From assembly GCA_024508855.1 (NCBI GenBank), contig JANINJ010000074.1:1-64000 (forward strand): a stretch of DNA of 64,000 nt. Direction: 5' to 3'. Under the pieces are notes generated by a model. It worked only from the letters and a program-made list of their open reading frames with translations, had not been told where the DNA came from and did not search any database. A program made the translations under genes and the position numbers. Position 1 is the first letter of the stretch, and each line of letters opens with the position of its first letter. The stretch comes from Xanthobacteraceae bacterium (GTDB lineage Bacteria > Pseudomonadota > Alphaproteobacteria > Rhizobiales > Xanthobacteraceae). Of the stretch, positions 38,759 to 49,658 are shown in pieces.

Positions 38759-38886
38759 AAGCATTAGGGCCTCCATGCACGGCGTATTCGTGCTTGGCTT
38801 CATGCCGGGCAGCGACTACAAACGCGCCGGCGTTGACGGTCCGCAAAAGGACCTGTTGTCAACATTTCTTGTAAACGGGTTGAAAT

Positions 38887-39378
38887 ATGGCCGACGCGCG
38901 GCGCGCAGCTTTGAAGGACCAGACCGATGTGCGCGGCAGCCGCGCGCTGATCGTCGAGGCGCGCTTCTACGACGATATTCAGGATGCGCTGTTGCAGGGC
39001 GCGGTTGCGGAGCTGGATGCCGCCGGTGTGACGCACGATGTCGTCACCGTGCCCGGCGCGCTGGAAATTCCCGCGGCGATTGCGATCGCGTTCGATGCCG
39101 CAGAGAAGAACGGCAAGCCGTATGATGCCGCGATTGCGCTCGGCTGTGTGGTGCGCGGCGAGACGTTCCATTTCGAGATCGTGTCGATGGAATCCTCCCG
39201 CGGTCTGATGGATTTGTCCATCAATCGCCGCATTCCGCTCGGCAACGGCATCCTCACCGTCAACACCGACGAGCAAGCGTGGGCGCGAGCCAAGCCCGAC
39301 GATTTGAACAAGGGCGGCGATGCGGCGCGCGCCGCGCTGGCGATGCTGCGCCTCAAACGCCGCCTGGCGCGGGCCTGA
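38887..39378 (+). CDS. ribH: 6,7-dimethyl-8-ribityllumazine synthase
   Basis: A 163-aa enzyme that condenses the RibD product (after dephosphorylation) with 3,4-dihydroxy-2-butanone 4-phosphate. Motifs are [45 protein letters not shown] and [12 protein letters not shown]. Length is normal. It is separated from ribE by a repeat-bearing gap of 261 bases, and no ribA/ribB gene is present between them. nusB follows after 2 bases. Confidence 0.96.
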   Translation: MADARRAALKDQTDVRGSRALIVEARFYDDIQDALLQGAVAELDAAGVTHDVVTVPGALEIPAAIAIAFDAAEKNGKPYDAAIALGCVVRGETFHFEIVSMESSRGLMDLSINRRIPLGNGILTVNTDEQAWARAKPDDLNKGGDAARAALAMLRLKRRLARA

Positions 39379-39380
39379 TC

Positions 39381-39875
39381 ATGGCAGAGATCAAGAAGAA
39401 TTCGGCGAAGGCTCAGGACAAGAAAGCCAACCGGCGTGGCGCGGCGCGGCTCGCGGCCGTGCAGGCGCTTTACCAGATGGACATGGCCGGCGCCGGCATC
39501 AACGACGTGTTCGCCGAGTTCGAGAGCCACTGGATCGGCAACGAGGTCGAAGGCGATCAGTATCTGCCCGCCGAAGCCGCGTTCTTCCGCGACGTCGTCT
39601 CTGGCGTGGTGCGCGACCAGGCCAAGCTCGATCCGCTGATCGACGAGGCGTTGTCGCGCGGCTGGCCGCTGAAGCGGATCGATGCGATCCTGCGCGCGGT
39701 GCTGCGTGCGGGCTCGTACGAACTGGAACATCGCAAGGACATTCCCGCACGCGTCGTCGTGTCGGAATATGTCGACGTGGCGCACGCGTTTGTCGAGGGC
39801 GACGAGACCGGCATGGTCAATGCCGTGCTCGACCAGATCGCGCGCCAGTTCCGCGGTGGTGAGTTTACGCGCTGA
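39381..39875 (+). CDS. nusB: Transcription antitermination factor NusB
   Basis: A 164-aa all-helical RNA-binding protein that with NusE binds boxA and supports rRNA antitermination. RRGAARLAAVQALYQMDMAG is the N-terminal signature; LKRIDAILRAVLRAGSYEL and VVSEYVDVAHAFVEGDETG complete the fold. ATG 39381 comes directly after ribH. ribH-nusB-thiL is a standard order. Confidence 0.96.
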   Translation: MAEIKKNSAKAQDKKANRRGAARLAAVQALYQMDMAGAGINDVFAEFESHWIGNEVEGDQYLPAEAAFFRDVVSGVVRDQAKLDPLIDEALSRGWPLKRIDAILRAVLRAGSYELEHRKDIPARVVVSEYVDVAHAFVEGDETGMVNAVLDQIARQFRGGEFTR

Positions 39876-39925
39876 CAGGTGAGGGATGACCTCGCGCCGC
39901 GCATGTGTTGTCATCTCACTTTCGG

Positions 39926-40058
39926 CGTCGTCCCCGCGAAGGCGGGGACCCATAACCCCTAACGGTTGTGGTCCGCGTCACTGTCCGTCAAAGATCATGA
40001 TCGCTGCCTGTATCGTGTGCGACACGGCGTATGGGTCCCCGCCTTCGCGGGGACGACG
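39926..40058. repeat. REP doublet between nusB and thiL
   Basis: One unit at 39926-39955 (CGTCGTCCCCGCGAAGGCGG, then GGACCCATAA) faces its inverse at 40027-40058. The second unit is the exact reverse complement of 207-238 over 32 bases. Each forms a GTCCCCGC/GCGGGGAC hairpin, and the two can pair with each other. The spacer holds no gene. Confidence 0.88.
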
Positions 40059-40106
40059 ACTTTTGTGTTGCATATCCGGCCGCTCCGTATCGATAGGCGA
40101 ATATTG

Positions 40107-41081
40107 ATGCCCTCCGGTGAAGACGATCTGATCGCCCGCTATTTCCGGCCCGTTGCGACGGCGCCCGGCGCGCTGGGGCTGGTCGACGACGCCGCCGTTC
40201 TGCAGGGGCAGGGCGACGATCTGGTCGTCACCACCGACGCCATCGTCGAGGGCGTGCATTTCCTCAAGGACGATCCGCCGGATACGGTGGCGCGCAAGGC
40301 GCTGCGGGTGAACCTGTCCGATCTCGCCGCCAAGGGCGCGACGCCAACCGGCTTCGTGCTGACGCTGGCACTGCGCGAAGTCCGCGAGGCGTGGCTGGCG
40401 CCGTTTGCGCAGGCGCTCGGCGAGGATGTCGCGCAATTCGGTTGTCCGCTGCTCGGCGGCGATACGGTCTCGACGCCAGGACCGCTGATGATCTCGATCA
40501 CGGCCTTCGGTCGCGTACCGCCCGGCGCGATGGTCCGGCGCGACGGAGCGAAGCCGGGCGACCATCTGGTCGTCACGGGCACCATCGGAGATGCGGCCTT
40601 GGGGCTCGATGTGCTGAAGGGCGGCGCGGCCGCGCCCGGATCGGACACGCGCGCACGCGACATCCTGGTCTCGCGTTACCGCGTGCCGCAGCCGCGTGTG
40701 GCGCTGGCGCAGGCAGTGCGGGAGCATGCCAGTGCGGCGATGGATGTGTCAGATGGTCTCATGGGCGACCTCGCCAAGCTCTGCGCGGCTTCGGGCGTCT
40801 CGGCGGTCGTGAATGCGGGGGCGCTGCCGTTGTCGGCGCCGGCGCGCGCGCTGCTGGCGGAGCGCCGGGTCGGGCTCGAGGCCCTCGTGTCCGGCGGCGA
40901 CGATTATGAAATCCTCTGCACGATTCCCGAGAATCGCCTCGGCCCCTTCACCGACGCCGCGGCCCGCGCAGGCGTCCCGGCCGCCGTAATCGGAACGATC
41001 GAGGCCGGCACATCCGGCCCGCGGCTGTTCGACGGGACGCGGGAAATATCGCTGTCGCGCCTGTCCTACAGCCACTTCTGA
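40107..41081 (+). CDS. thiL: Thiamine-monophosphate kinase
   Basis: A 324-aa ATP-dependent kinase making thiamine diphosphate from thiamine monophosphate. Motifs are LVDDAAVLQGQGDDLVVTTD (GDDAA-type Mg site), GVHFL, RKALRVNLSDLAAKGATP and AMDVSDGLMGDLAKL. ATG 40107 is the first that leaves the REP doublet outside the gene; TTG 40104 is adjacent. Length fits the family. No TPP riboswitch is seen upstream. Confidence 0.95.
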   Translation: MPSGEDDLIARYFRPVATAPGALGLVDDAAVLQGQGDDLVVTTDAIVEGVHFLKDDPPDTVARKALRVNLSDLAAKGATPTGFVLTLALREVREAWLAPFAQALGEDVAQFGCPLLGGDTVSTPGPLMISITAFGRVPPGAMVRRDGAKPGDHLVVTGTIGDAALGLDVLKGGAAAPGSDTRARDILVSRYRVPQPRVALAQAVREHASAAMDVSDGLMGDLAKLCAASGVSAVVNAGALPLSAPARALLAERRVGLEALVSGGDDYEILCTIPENRLGPFTDAAARAGVPAAVIGTIEAGTSGPRLFDGTREISLSRLSYSHF

Positions 41082-41295
41082 CGGCTGCCCACCGGCTGTG
41101 CCCGAATCGGCACGTTTCAGAAATCCTTTAAAAAACGGTCGCCTAAGGCTTTGGCAGCGTTGCGTGGGGAGTGCGATTTTGGCAAGGTCCCGGCCGATTT
41201 AGGTCACCTTTTGGGGAGGAGACCTTCTTTTTGCGCTCACCGCAGCCGCGGACCGGGCGTGTCGGGGCAAGTCTAGGGAATCTGAGGCAAAATAA

Positions 41296-43416
<2,121 letters not shown>

Positions 43417-43423
43417 TTGATTG

Positions 43424-43472
43424 GAGCATGATGTTTTCCGAAAACCGCTTCACACTTTTCGGCATCATGCTC
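43424..43472. repeat. Palindromic element after hppA
   Basis: GAGCATGATG (43424-43433) pairs perfectly with CATCATGCTC (43463-43472), and inside CCGAAAA pairs with TTTTCGG. This form, GAGCATGAT...TTTTCCG...ATCATGCTC, is in my memory a very common intergenic palindrome of Hyphomicrobiales. It begins 8 bases after the hppA stop. Confidence 0.8.
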
Positions 43473-43496
43473 TAATCCGCGCAACATCGATCGAAA

Positions 43497-43530
43497 CAAA
43501 AACCCCGCGGTGCGAGCCGCGGGGTTTTTC
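43497..43530 (+). terminator. Intrinsic terminator after hppA
   Basis: AACCCCGCGG (43501-43510) pairs with CCGCGGGGTT (43517-43526) around TGCGAG, with an A-run before and TTT-C-TTTT after. It is a strong rho-independent terminator, and its symmetry would let it also serve the convergent bamE gene. Confidence 0.92.
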
Positions 43531-43580
43531 TTTTGATGCAGCGATCGGAACGACGCTCGGCCTAACCGGACGACTGAGTG

Positions 43581-44054
43581 TTATTTGCCGCCGATCAGCT
43601 TGAACAGCGGTGCGAGGTAGCTGATCTCCTGACCGCCGCTCGCCGTGGTGCGGCTGATGAAGTCGAAGATCTTGCCGTCCTTCAAACCGTAGTTGGCGAG
43701 GCGGATGACCTGGCGGTTCTTATCGAAATAGATCGCGATCACACGCTGGTCGGTGATGTGCTGCGGCATGAACGCGACTTTGCGTTCGGCGCGCTGCGAA
43801 ATGTAATAGAAGACCTCACCGTTCAGGGTGGCGACGGTGGAGGGCGTACCCATCACGATCAGCACCTGATCCTGGCTGGCGCCGATCGGAATCTGCTCCA
43901 GCGCGCCTTGGGGCAGGATGTAGCCCTTCTGGAACTGCTCGCCGGCGCAACCGGCCAGCGCCACGCAGACCATGGCGGCCGCGAAAGCGGAGCGAATGCT
44001 GCGCCGAGGCGCGAAGAGGCTACGCGCCACTCCTGATCGGGTTGAAATTGTCAT
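43581..44054 (-). CDS. bamE: Outer membrane assembly lipoprotein BamE
   Basis: A lipoprotein of about 157 aa of the BAM complex that inserts beta-barrel proteins in the outer membrane. The lipobox VALAGC and the SmpA/OmlA domain (PIGASQDQVLIVMGTPSTVA, EVFYYISQRAERKVAF, RVIAIYFDKNRQV) are visible. ATG 44054 (MTISTRSGVARS) is chosen; the frame is open to 44189 but that would bury the signal peptide. It is divergent from the bc1 chaperone gene. Confidence 0.93.
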   Translation of the reverse strand: MTISTRSGVARSLFAPRRSIRSAFAAAMVCVALAGCAGEQFQKGYILPQGALEQIPIGASQDQVLIVMGTPSTVATLNGEVFYYISQRAERKVAFMPQHITDQRVIAIYFDKNRQVIRLANYGLKDGKIFDFISRTTASGGQEISYLAPLFKLIGGK

Positions 44055-44169
44055 TCCGGAATCAGCCCCATCCCCTTGCATCGTGCAGGGCGTTGACGTA
44101 CCGGGCTGGACCGACGAAAGCAAGGCGGGCGCGCCATGAAGCCTGCGCCTCAACCTGTCCGTGGAACCC

Positions 44170-44715
44170 ATGATGTTTTGGCCGTTCAATCACTTCAGCA
44201 AGTCCAGGTCCGGTTCGGATCGCACCATTGGCACCATCTATGGCATGATCGTGGCGCGGGCGCGCGAACCGGGCTTTTACGAGGTTTTCGGCGTTCCGGA
44301 CACGGTCGATGGCCGTTTCGACCTTCTGGTTCTGCATCTGTGGATGGTCTTGCGGCGGCTCCGGGCAGGCGGGCAGACCCAGCTTGCTCAGGGGCTGTTC
44401 GATCATTTCTGCAACGATATGGATGCCAACCTGCGGGAAATGGGCGTCGGCGACCTGACGGTCCCGAAGCGCATGCAGAAATTCGGCGAGGCGTTCTATG
44501 GCCGTTCCACCGCCTACGATGCCGCCATGGAGGCAGGGCACGAAGCGCTGGCACAGGCGTTGTGCAAGAACGTACTGAACGGCAAGAAGCTCGAGGAGGC
44601 CCGCCGGCTTGCCAGCTACGTCGAAGCGACGCTCGCGGACCTGTCGGCGCGCGACGAAGCGGACTTCATCAGCGGCAAATGGCAGTTCGCGCCGATTCCC
44701 GCGCCGGTGCAGTGA
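44170..44715 (+). CDS. Ubiquinol-cytochrome c chaperone family protein (CBP3/UQCC1-like)
   Basis: A protein of about 181 aa of the family that assists assembly of the cytochrome bc1 complex in mitochondria and alphaproteobacteria. The core ARAREPGFYEVFGVPDTVDG, FDLLVLHLWMVLRRLR, LFDHFCNDMDANLREMGVGD and KFGEAFYGRSTAYDAA fits. ATG 44170 (MMFWPFNHF) is preferred; GTG 44161 and ATG 44173 are alternatives. It is followed by the DUF177 gene after 12 bases. Confidence 0.9.
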   Translation: MMFWPFNHFSKSRSGSDRTIGTIYGMIVARAREPGFYEVFGVPDTVDGRFDLLVLHLWMVLRRLRAGGQTQLAQGLFDHFCNDMDANLREMGVGDLTVPKRMQKFGEAFYGRSTAYDAAMEAGHEALAQALCKNVLNGKKLEEARRLASYVEATLADLSARDEADFISGKWQFAPIPAPVQ

Positions 44716-44727
44716 GATTTTGGATCG

Positions 44728-45315
44728 ATGACCCAACCGGCAAAACCGTCGCCTGACAATCCGTGGAGCGCACCGGTGACGGTGTCGCAGATTCCCGAAA
44801 CCGGCCTGCATAGCGTGCTGGAGGCGACTGAAGCGCAACGCGCAGCGCTGGCGGCCGCGGCGGGCCTGCGCGATGTCTCGTCGGCGCAAGCCTCGTTCGA
44901 TCTGTCGCATGCAGGAGGCGGCAGGGTGCAGGTAGTCGGCCGCGTGACGGCGCGGGTCGGGCAGACCTGTGTCGTCACCCTGGATCCGATCGACTGCGAC
45001 ATCGACGAACCGATCGACCTCATGTTCGTGCCGGAAGCCGAGATCAAGCATCTCGAGGACCTGGTCGATGACGACGCCGAGGACGAGGAGATTCCCGATC
45101 CGCCGGAGCCGATCGTCAACGACAGTATCGACCTCGGGCGGCTCGCGACCGATGCACTGTTTTTGGGAATCGATCCCTATCCCCGGAAGCCCGGCGCGGT
45201 ATTCGAGCCCCCTCCGGAGGTTGTCGATCCCGAGGACCATCCGTTCGCCGCACTCAAGGCGCTTCAAGAGGGTAAAGAGCCCGGAACGCAGTCGAAAAAG
45301 CCGAAAGGCAAATGA
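44728..45315 (+). CDS. YceD/DUF177 family protein
   Basis: A 195-aa protein of the DUF177 family, linked elsewhere to 23S rRNA accumulation and encoded beside rpmF-plsX or, as here, before plsX. Conserved features are VVGRVTARVGQTCVVTLDPI and the acidic segment DLVDDDAEDEEIPDPPEPI with IDLGRLATDALFLGIDPYP. One Cys pair (TCV and DCD) may correspond to the metal-binding positions. The C-terminus is Lys-rich. The 263 bases after its stop hold nothing I can identify. Confidence 0.9.
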   Translation: MTQPAKPSPDNPWSAPVTVSQIPETGLHSVLEATEAQRAALAAAAGLRDVSSAQASFDLSHAGGGRVQVVGRVTARVGQTCVVTLDPIDCDIDEPIDLMFVPEAEIKHLEDLVDDDAEDEEIPDPPEPIVNDSIDLGRLATDALFLGIDPYPRKPGAVFEPPPEVVDPEDHPFAALKALQEGKEPGTQSKKPKGK

Positions 45316-45578
45316 AGCTGCGCAGGCCTGCGTTACCCCCGAAACCGGCGGGATCGCACGCGAAATCCGTGCGAGGCGCGGGTTCCCGCGGGCTGATTCC
45401 CGGCAACGACGACACTTTCGTGAGCGCCGGGTCAAGATGTTGTATCGGAGCCCGGACACGGTATTGTCGCGGCTGGTCGGGTGTGGCGCTGCATTCCGCC
45501 GGACGCCGTCCAGCGGCGATTCCTCAAGCTGCGGCCAAGCGCTCCGAGACCGCAAGACACAGTTTGTCCAGGATGTAG

Positions 45579-46640
45579 ATGGCGAAAAAGGTTCGAATCG
45601 CGCTTGACGCCATGGGTGGCGACTTTGGCCCATCGGTGGTCATTCCGGGTGCGGCGACTTCTCTGACCCGGCATCCGGACAGCGAATTCCTGCTGTTCGG
45701 CGACAGCGCGCAGATCGAGCGGGAGCTCAGTTTGAATCCCGCGCTCAAGGCGGCTTCGCGCGTCGTGCATACCGACGTCACCGTCAGCATGAAGGACAAG
45801 CCGAGCCAGGCGTTGCGCCGTGGCCGCAAGAACTCGTCGATGTGGCTGGCGATCGACGCCGTGAAGAAAGGCGAGGCCGATGTCGCGGTGTCGGCGGGAA
45901 ATACCGGGGCCCTGATGGCGATGGCGCGGTTCAACCTGCGCACGCTCCATGGGGTCGACCGTCCCGCGATCGCTGCCGTTTGGCCGACCGCCCGGGGCGA
46001 TTCCGTGGTGCTCGATCTCGGCGCCACCATCGGCGGCGACGCTCATCATCTGATGACGCTCGCGGTCATGGGCGCAGCCATGGCGCAAGTTTTGTTCGAT
46101 ATCGAGCGGCCGACGGTGGGCCTGCTCAATATCGGCGTCGAAGAGGTCAAGGGCGGCGAGGAAATTCGCGAGGCGGCGGAATTGCTGCGCGCGATGAACC
46201 TGCCGCAACTGGAATTCATCGGCTTCGTCGAAGGCGACGGGATCGGCCGCGGCGACGCGGATGTCATCGTCTCCGAAGGATTCAGCGGCAACATCGCGCT
46301 GAAGGCGGCGGAAGGAACGGCGCGGCAGATGAGCGAATTCCTGCGCGCCGCGATGTCCCGCACCTGGCGGGCCAAGCTCGGCTACCTGCTGGCGCGTAAT
46401 GCCTTCACGGCCCTGCGCGACAAGCTAGACCCCAGCAAATCCAACGGCGGGGTGTTCCTCGGGCTCAACGGGGTGGTGGTCAAAAGCCACGGCGGCACCA
46501 ATGCAGAAGGCTTTGCCTATGCCGTGGATGTTGGCTATGAGATGGTCCGCTACGATCTCCTGACAAAGATCAATCAAACGCTCAACCGTGACGGCAGCGC
46601 GCTTCCATGGATGCCCGCCCCGCAGGAGGCTGTTTCGTGA
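45579..46640 (+). CDS. plsX: Phosphate acyltransferase PlsX
   Basis: A 353-aa peripheral membrane enzyme that converts acyl-ACP to acyl-phosphate for phospholipid synthesis. Motifs are [53 protein letters not shown] and [19 protein letters not shown]. Its stop overlaps the fabH start as GTGA. DUF177-plsX-fabH-ihfA-merR is the standard order in this group. Confidence 0.97.
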   Translation: MAKKVRIALDAMGGDFGPSVVIPGAATSLTRHPDSEFLLFGDSAQIERELSLNPALKAASRVVHTDVTVSMKDKPSQALRRGRKNSSMWLAIDAVKKGEADVAVSAGNTGALMAMARFNLRTLHGVDRPAIAAVWPTARGDSVVLDLGATIGGDAHHLMTLAVMGAAMAQVLFDIERPTVGLLNIGVEEVKGGEEIREAAELLRAMNLPQLEFIGFVEGDGIGRGDADVIVSEGFSGNIALKAAEGTARQMSEFLRAAMSRTWRAKLGYLLARNAFTALRDKLDPSKSNGGVFLGLNGVVVKSHGGTNAEGFAYAVDVGYEMVRYDLLTKINQTLNRDGSALPWMPAPQEAVS

Positions 46641-47614
46641 CTGCGATACGTTCGGTCGTTCTTGGCTGCGGCTCCTATTTGCCGAAACGAGTTCTTACCA
46701 ATGCCGAGCTGGCAGCCAAAGTCGATACATCGGACGAATGGATCGTACAGCGGACCGGCATCCGGGAGCGCCACATTGCGGCGGAGGGTGAGTTCACCTC
46801 GCATCTGGCGATCAACGCCGCGGAGGCAGCATTGGCCAATGCGGGTGTCGACGCGCAGTCGATCGACCTGATTGTGCTGGCGACCTCGACGCCGGACAAT
46901 ACTTTTCCGGCGACCGCCGTCGCGGTACAGAACGGCCTCGGCATCCATCACGGCGCGGCGTTCGACCTGCAGGCGGTGTGCTCCGGCTTCGTCTTTGCGC
47001 TGGCGACCGCCGACAACTTCCTGCGCAGCGGCGCTTTCAAGCGCGCGCTGGTGATCGGCGCCGAGACCTTCTCGCGTATCCTGGACTGGACCGATCGCGG
47101 CACCTGCGTGCTGTTCGGCGACGGCGCCGGTGCGATCGTGCTCGAAGCGCAGGAGCAGCCGGGCCTGCCCTCCGACCGCGGCGTGCTGACGACACATCTG
47201 CGCTCCGATGGGCGTCATAAAGCGAAATTGTTTGTCGATGGCGGGCCGTCCTCGACACAAACCGTCGGTCAGTTGCGTATGGAAGGCCGCGAAGTATTCA
47301 AGCACGCGGTCGGCATGATCACCGACGTCATCGTCGATGCGTTCAAGGCCACCGGCACCACTGCCGATGACATCGATTGGTTCATTCCGCATCAGGCCAA
47401 CAAGCGCATTATCGATGCTTCAGCGCACAAGTTGCATATTGCGCCGCAGAAAGTCGTCCTGACGGTCGACCTGCACGGCAACACATCGGCAGCATCGATT
47501 CCGCTGGCACTTTCCGTTGCAGTTGCGGACGGCCGCGTGAAGAAGGGCGATCTCGTGTTGTTCGAAGCCATGGGCGGCGGCTTCACTTGGGGCTCGGCGT
47601 TAGTGCGCTGGTAG
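46637..47614 (+). CDS. fabH: Beta-ketoacyl-ACP synthase III
   Basis: A 325-aa condensing enzyme that starts fatty acid synthesis from acetyl-CoA and malonyl-ACP. The catalytic triad is Cys in [11 protein letters not shown], His in [11 protein letters not shown] and Asn in [12 protein letters not shown]. The start is GTG 46637 overlapping the plsX stop, since homology begins [16 protein letters not shown]; a frame start at 46607 would add 10 residues within plsX. Confidence 0.97.
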   Translation: MTAIRSVVLGCGSYLPKRVLTNAELAAKVDTSDEWIVQRTGIRERHIAAEGEFTSHLAINAAEAALANAGVDAQSIDLIVLATSTPDNTFPATAVAVQNGLGIHHGAAFDLQAVCSGFVFALATADNFLRSGAFKRALVIGAETFSRILDWTDRGTCVLFGDGAGAIVLEAQEQPGLPSDRGVLTTHLRSDGRHKAKLFVDGGPSSTQTVGQLRMEGREVFKHAVGMITDVIVDAFKATGTTADDIDWFIPHQANKRIIDASAHKLHIAPQKVVLTVDLHGNTSAASIPLALSVAVADGRVKKGDLVLFEAMGGGFTWGSALVRW

Positions 47615-47744
47615 ACGGTTTGCTAAAATTTTCGGCGATCGTGCTGCCACGATTGATGCTGCTGCATGGATGTGCGCTGTTGACCCAAGCGCGCTAAGCT
47701 CATAATTTCCAGTGCGAATTGTTCGCCGTGAGTTGGGGCAGGCG

Positions 47745-48062
47745 ATGACTGGAACTGGCAAGACTGTAACACGTGTCGACTTGTGCGAAGCCGTCTATCA
47801 AAAGGTAGGCCTGTCACGCACAGAGTCCTCGGCATTCGTTGAACTGGTCTTGAAGGAGATCACCGATTGCCTGGAGAAGGGCGAGACGGTCAAGCTGTCG
47901 TCGTTCGGCTCGTTCATGGTGCGCAAGAAGGGTCAGCGTATCGGCCGTAATCCGAAGACCGGCACCGAGGTGCCGATCTCGCCGCGGCGTGTGATGGTGT
48001 TCAAGCCGTCTGCGATTCTGAAACAGCGGATCAATGCCAACGGCGCCAGCAAGCCGGGCTGA
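47745..48062 (+). CDS. ihfA: Integration host factor alpha subunit
   Basis: A 105-aa DNA-bending protein that forms a heterodimer with IHF-beta. The HU/IHF signature is [21 protein letters not shown] (the intercalating loop with GRNPKTG), and the N-terminus [20 protein letters not shown] matches. ATG 47745 behind GGGGCAGGCG is chosen; 47712 is an unlikely upstream start. It sits between fabH and the MerR gene as in related genomes. Confidence 0.96.
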   Translation: MTGTGKTVTRVDLCEAVYQKVGLSRTESSAFVELVLKEITDCLEKGETVKLSSFGSFMVRKKGQRIGRNPKTGTEVPISPRRVMVFKPSAILKQRINANGASKPG

Positions 48063-48184
48063 CGATACTTTCGTATGTCGTACTGAATCCAATGCCGCTT
48101 TGAATAAGCAGGTGGCTGGCGTAAACTTGCGCCAGATGAAGAGGATTCGCTTCAGCCAATCCGCATTCAATAAGGAGCGTGCAT

Positions 48185-48763
48185 TTGGACAAGGCGCCGG
48201 ATGCATTTCGGACCATCAGCGAGGTCGCGGATGATCTCGACATTCCGCAGCATGTGCTGCGCTTCTGGGAAACGCGCTTCTCGCAGATCAAGCCGATGAA
48301 GCGCAGCGGCGGACGCCGCTATTATCGCCCCGACGACGTCGATCTGCTGCGTGGAATTCGCCGGCTGCTGTACGGCGAGGGTTACACCATTCGCGGCGTG
48401 CAGCGCATCCTCAAGGAGCACGGCATCAAGTCCGTGCAGGGTCTGGCTGACGGCAGTACGGCGACGTCGTTTGGGCCGGTCGAAGACCGTGCGTCGCGTT
48501 CGACCGTCGAGGACGATCAGGACGATACGCAGGAAGCCGACGCCACCGATGAGGACGAAGGCGATTCCGACGACGAGGCCGAATTCGAGGCGGCGCCGTC
48601 GCATCGTGAGCCGGAGCGTCGCGCCCCGGCCTTCGACGAGGACATCGCATTGGCCGGTGCCCGGGCAGAACAGCGCGAACTCGATACGGAACGGCTGAAA
48701 TCGGCACTGTCCGAACTCGTCGCCTGCCGGAAACTGCTCGACGATGTATTGAAGGACGGATAG
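48185..48763 (+). CDS. MerR family transcriptional regulator
   Basis: A protein of about 192 aa. The N-terminal MerR helix-turn-helix reads [20 protein letters not shown], then [14 protein letters not shown] and [13 protein letters not shown]. The central third is highly acidic ([18 protein letters not shown]) and probably disordered; a helical C-terminus follows. TTG 48185 is preferred to GTG 48179, because AAGGAG at 48172-48177 is seven bases from TTG but only one from GTG. No effector-binding Cys cluster is seen. Its target is unknown; linkage to ihfA is conserved. Confidence 0.9.
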   Translation: MDKAPDAFRTISEVADDLDIPQHVLRFWETRFSQIKPMKRSGGRRYYRPDDVDLLRGIRRLLYGEGYTIRGVQRILKEHGIKSVQGLADGSTATSFGPVEDRASRSTVEDDQDDTQEADATDEDEGDSDDEAEFEAAPSHREPERRAPAFDEDIALAGARAEQRELDTERLKSALSELVACRKLLDDVLKDG

Positions 48764-48887
48764 GGCACGCTCGCCCCGTCGCATTCCTTGCAGAGCGGGA
48801 ACTCATCGGCACAAAGCTTCCAATGTGAGGCCGCGGCTGCTTGCGCGCGGACCGGAACGCGGCTACAGGAACGGGGCCGCAACGGCA

Positions 48888-48965
48888 CGGAGCGTGGCGC
48901 AGCCCGGTTAGCGCACTAGTCTGGGGGACTAGGGGTCGTGGGTTCAAATCCCGCCGCTCCGACCA
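48888..48965 (+). tRNA. tRNA-Pro (GGG)
   Basis: The acceptor stem CGGAGCG pairs with CGCTCCG, followed by A and an encoded CCA. The D arm is GCGC/GCGC, the anticodon arm CTAGT-CTGGGGG-ACTAG with anticodon GGG (codon CCC), the variable loop five bases and the T arm GTGGG-TTCAAAT-CCCGC. Total 78 bases. It marks the boundary between the conserved block and a more variable region. Confidence 0.95.
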
Positions 48966-49154
48966 TCAAATCCCCAAATGCAATAACGCGTCGCGCGGCG
49001 GACCGCGTGACACAACAAGCCGGCCGCAGGTGCCGACCTGCCGATGGATTGTCGCGCTATTGGTCTTGCGGCGAGCGGGGCGCCCTCATAGCATCAAACG
49101 GTTGGAAGCGGATATCGTACGGCACCCTCCGCTGGATGCCAGATCGCGAGAGAT

Positions 49155-49373
49155 ATGATGTCCAAAGACCATGACAAGGCGTCGCACGGCTCTCAAGATG
49201 CGCGACGCCACGCGCTCGATCATCAAACGCGAAACGAATGGCTTGACAGGGACGAGGGCTTGCAAGCCTTGTGGCGCGCGTCTTCCATGACACGGGATGA
49301 TTTTATCCGGCACAATGTGGACGCGATCGACAAGGTCATAGCCGGGAGTCTCGACGGTTCACGCAAGATGTGA
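49155..49373 (+). CDS. Small hydrophilic protein, unknown
   Basis: A 72-aa charged, probably helical protein (LDRDEGLQALWRASSMTRDD, then FIRHNVDAIDKVIAGSLDG). Two ATGs in tandem follow GCGAGAGAT. There is no signal peptide, TM or recognised domain. The composition is unlike shadow frames, and a separate ribosome binding site is plausible, but I cannot name a family. Confidence 0.6.
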   Translation: MMSKDHDKASHGSQDARRHALDHQTRNEWLDRDEGLQALWRASSMTRDDFIRHNVDAIDKVIAGSLDGSRKM

Positions 49374-49422
49374 GTTTCCAGAAGCGTCGATCTGGACTTC
49401 AGTCAGGCGCGAGCGAGGATAG

Positions 49423-49560
49423 ATGAAAACCCGACGTCGTGACTGGAGACATATCCACCATTCGCCGGTCTTTTGGATCGGCATCGTATTGTGCCTCGCG
49501 GCCATAGCGATTTATCTTGGGTCGGATGATCTTTCCTGGCGGCCATCGTCGGGGCAGTAA
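49423..49560 (+). CDS. 45-aa single-TM microprotein
   Basis: ATG 49423 opens a 45-codon frame ending TAA 49558-49560, preceded by GAGGAT. The product has a basic N-terminus (MKTRRRDWRHIHHSPVFW), one TM helix (about 17-33, WIGIVLCLAAIAIYLGS) and a polar tail (DDLSWRPSSGQ). The basic-in, acidic-out layout predicts an N-in inner-membrane protein. I think similar tiny proteins are common in Bradyrhizobium, but their role is unknown. Confidence 0.7.
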   Translation: MKTRRRDWRHIHHSPVFWIGIVLCLAAIAIYLGSDDLSWRPSSGQ

Positions 49561-49658
49561 GTCAACGCTTGCGAGGGGAGAGGCAGGGCCGCTTTCTCCA
49601 AAGCTTCGCGAGCCATCTTGCATCTCACATGGTTTGATCCGGAAAGCGCTACGTTGTC

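Noticed and set aside
38626-38886. FMN riboswitch before ribH
   Set aside because: No conserved FMN aptamer segments are visible; the structure present is the palindromic repeat.
38775-39125. A 116-codon frame starting before ribH
   Set aside because: It runs out of frame through ribH and shows no domain; its start has no ribosome binding site.
43424-43472. Palindrome after hppA as the gene's terminator
   Set aside because: It has no T-tract and matches a dispersed repeat type; a canonical terminator lies at 43497-43530.
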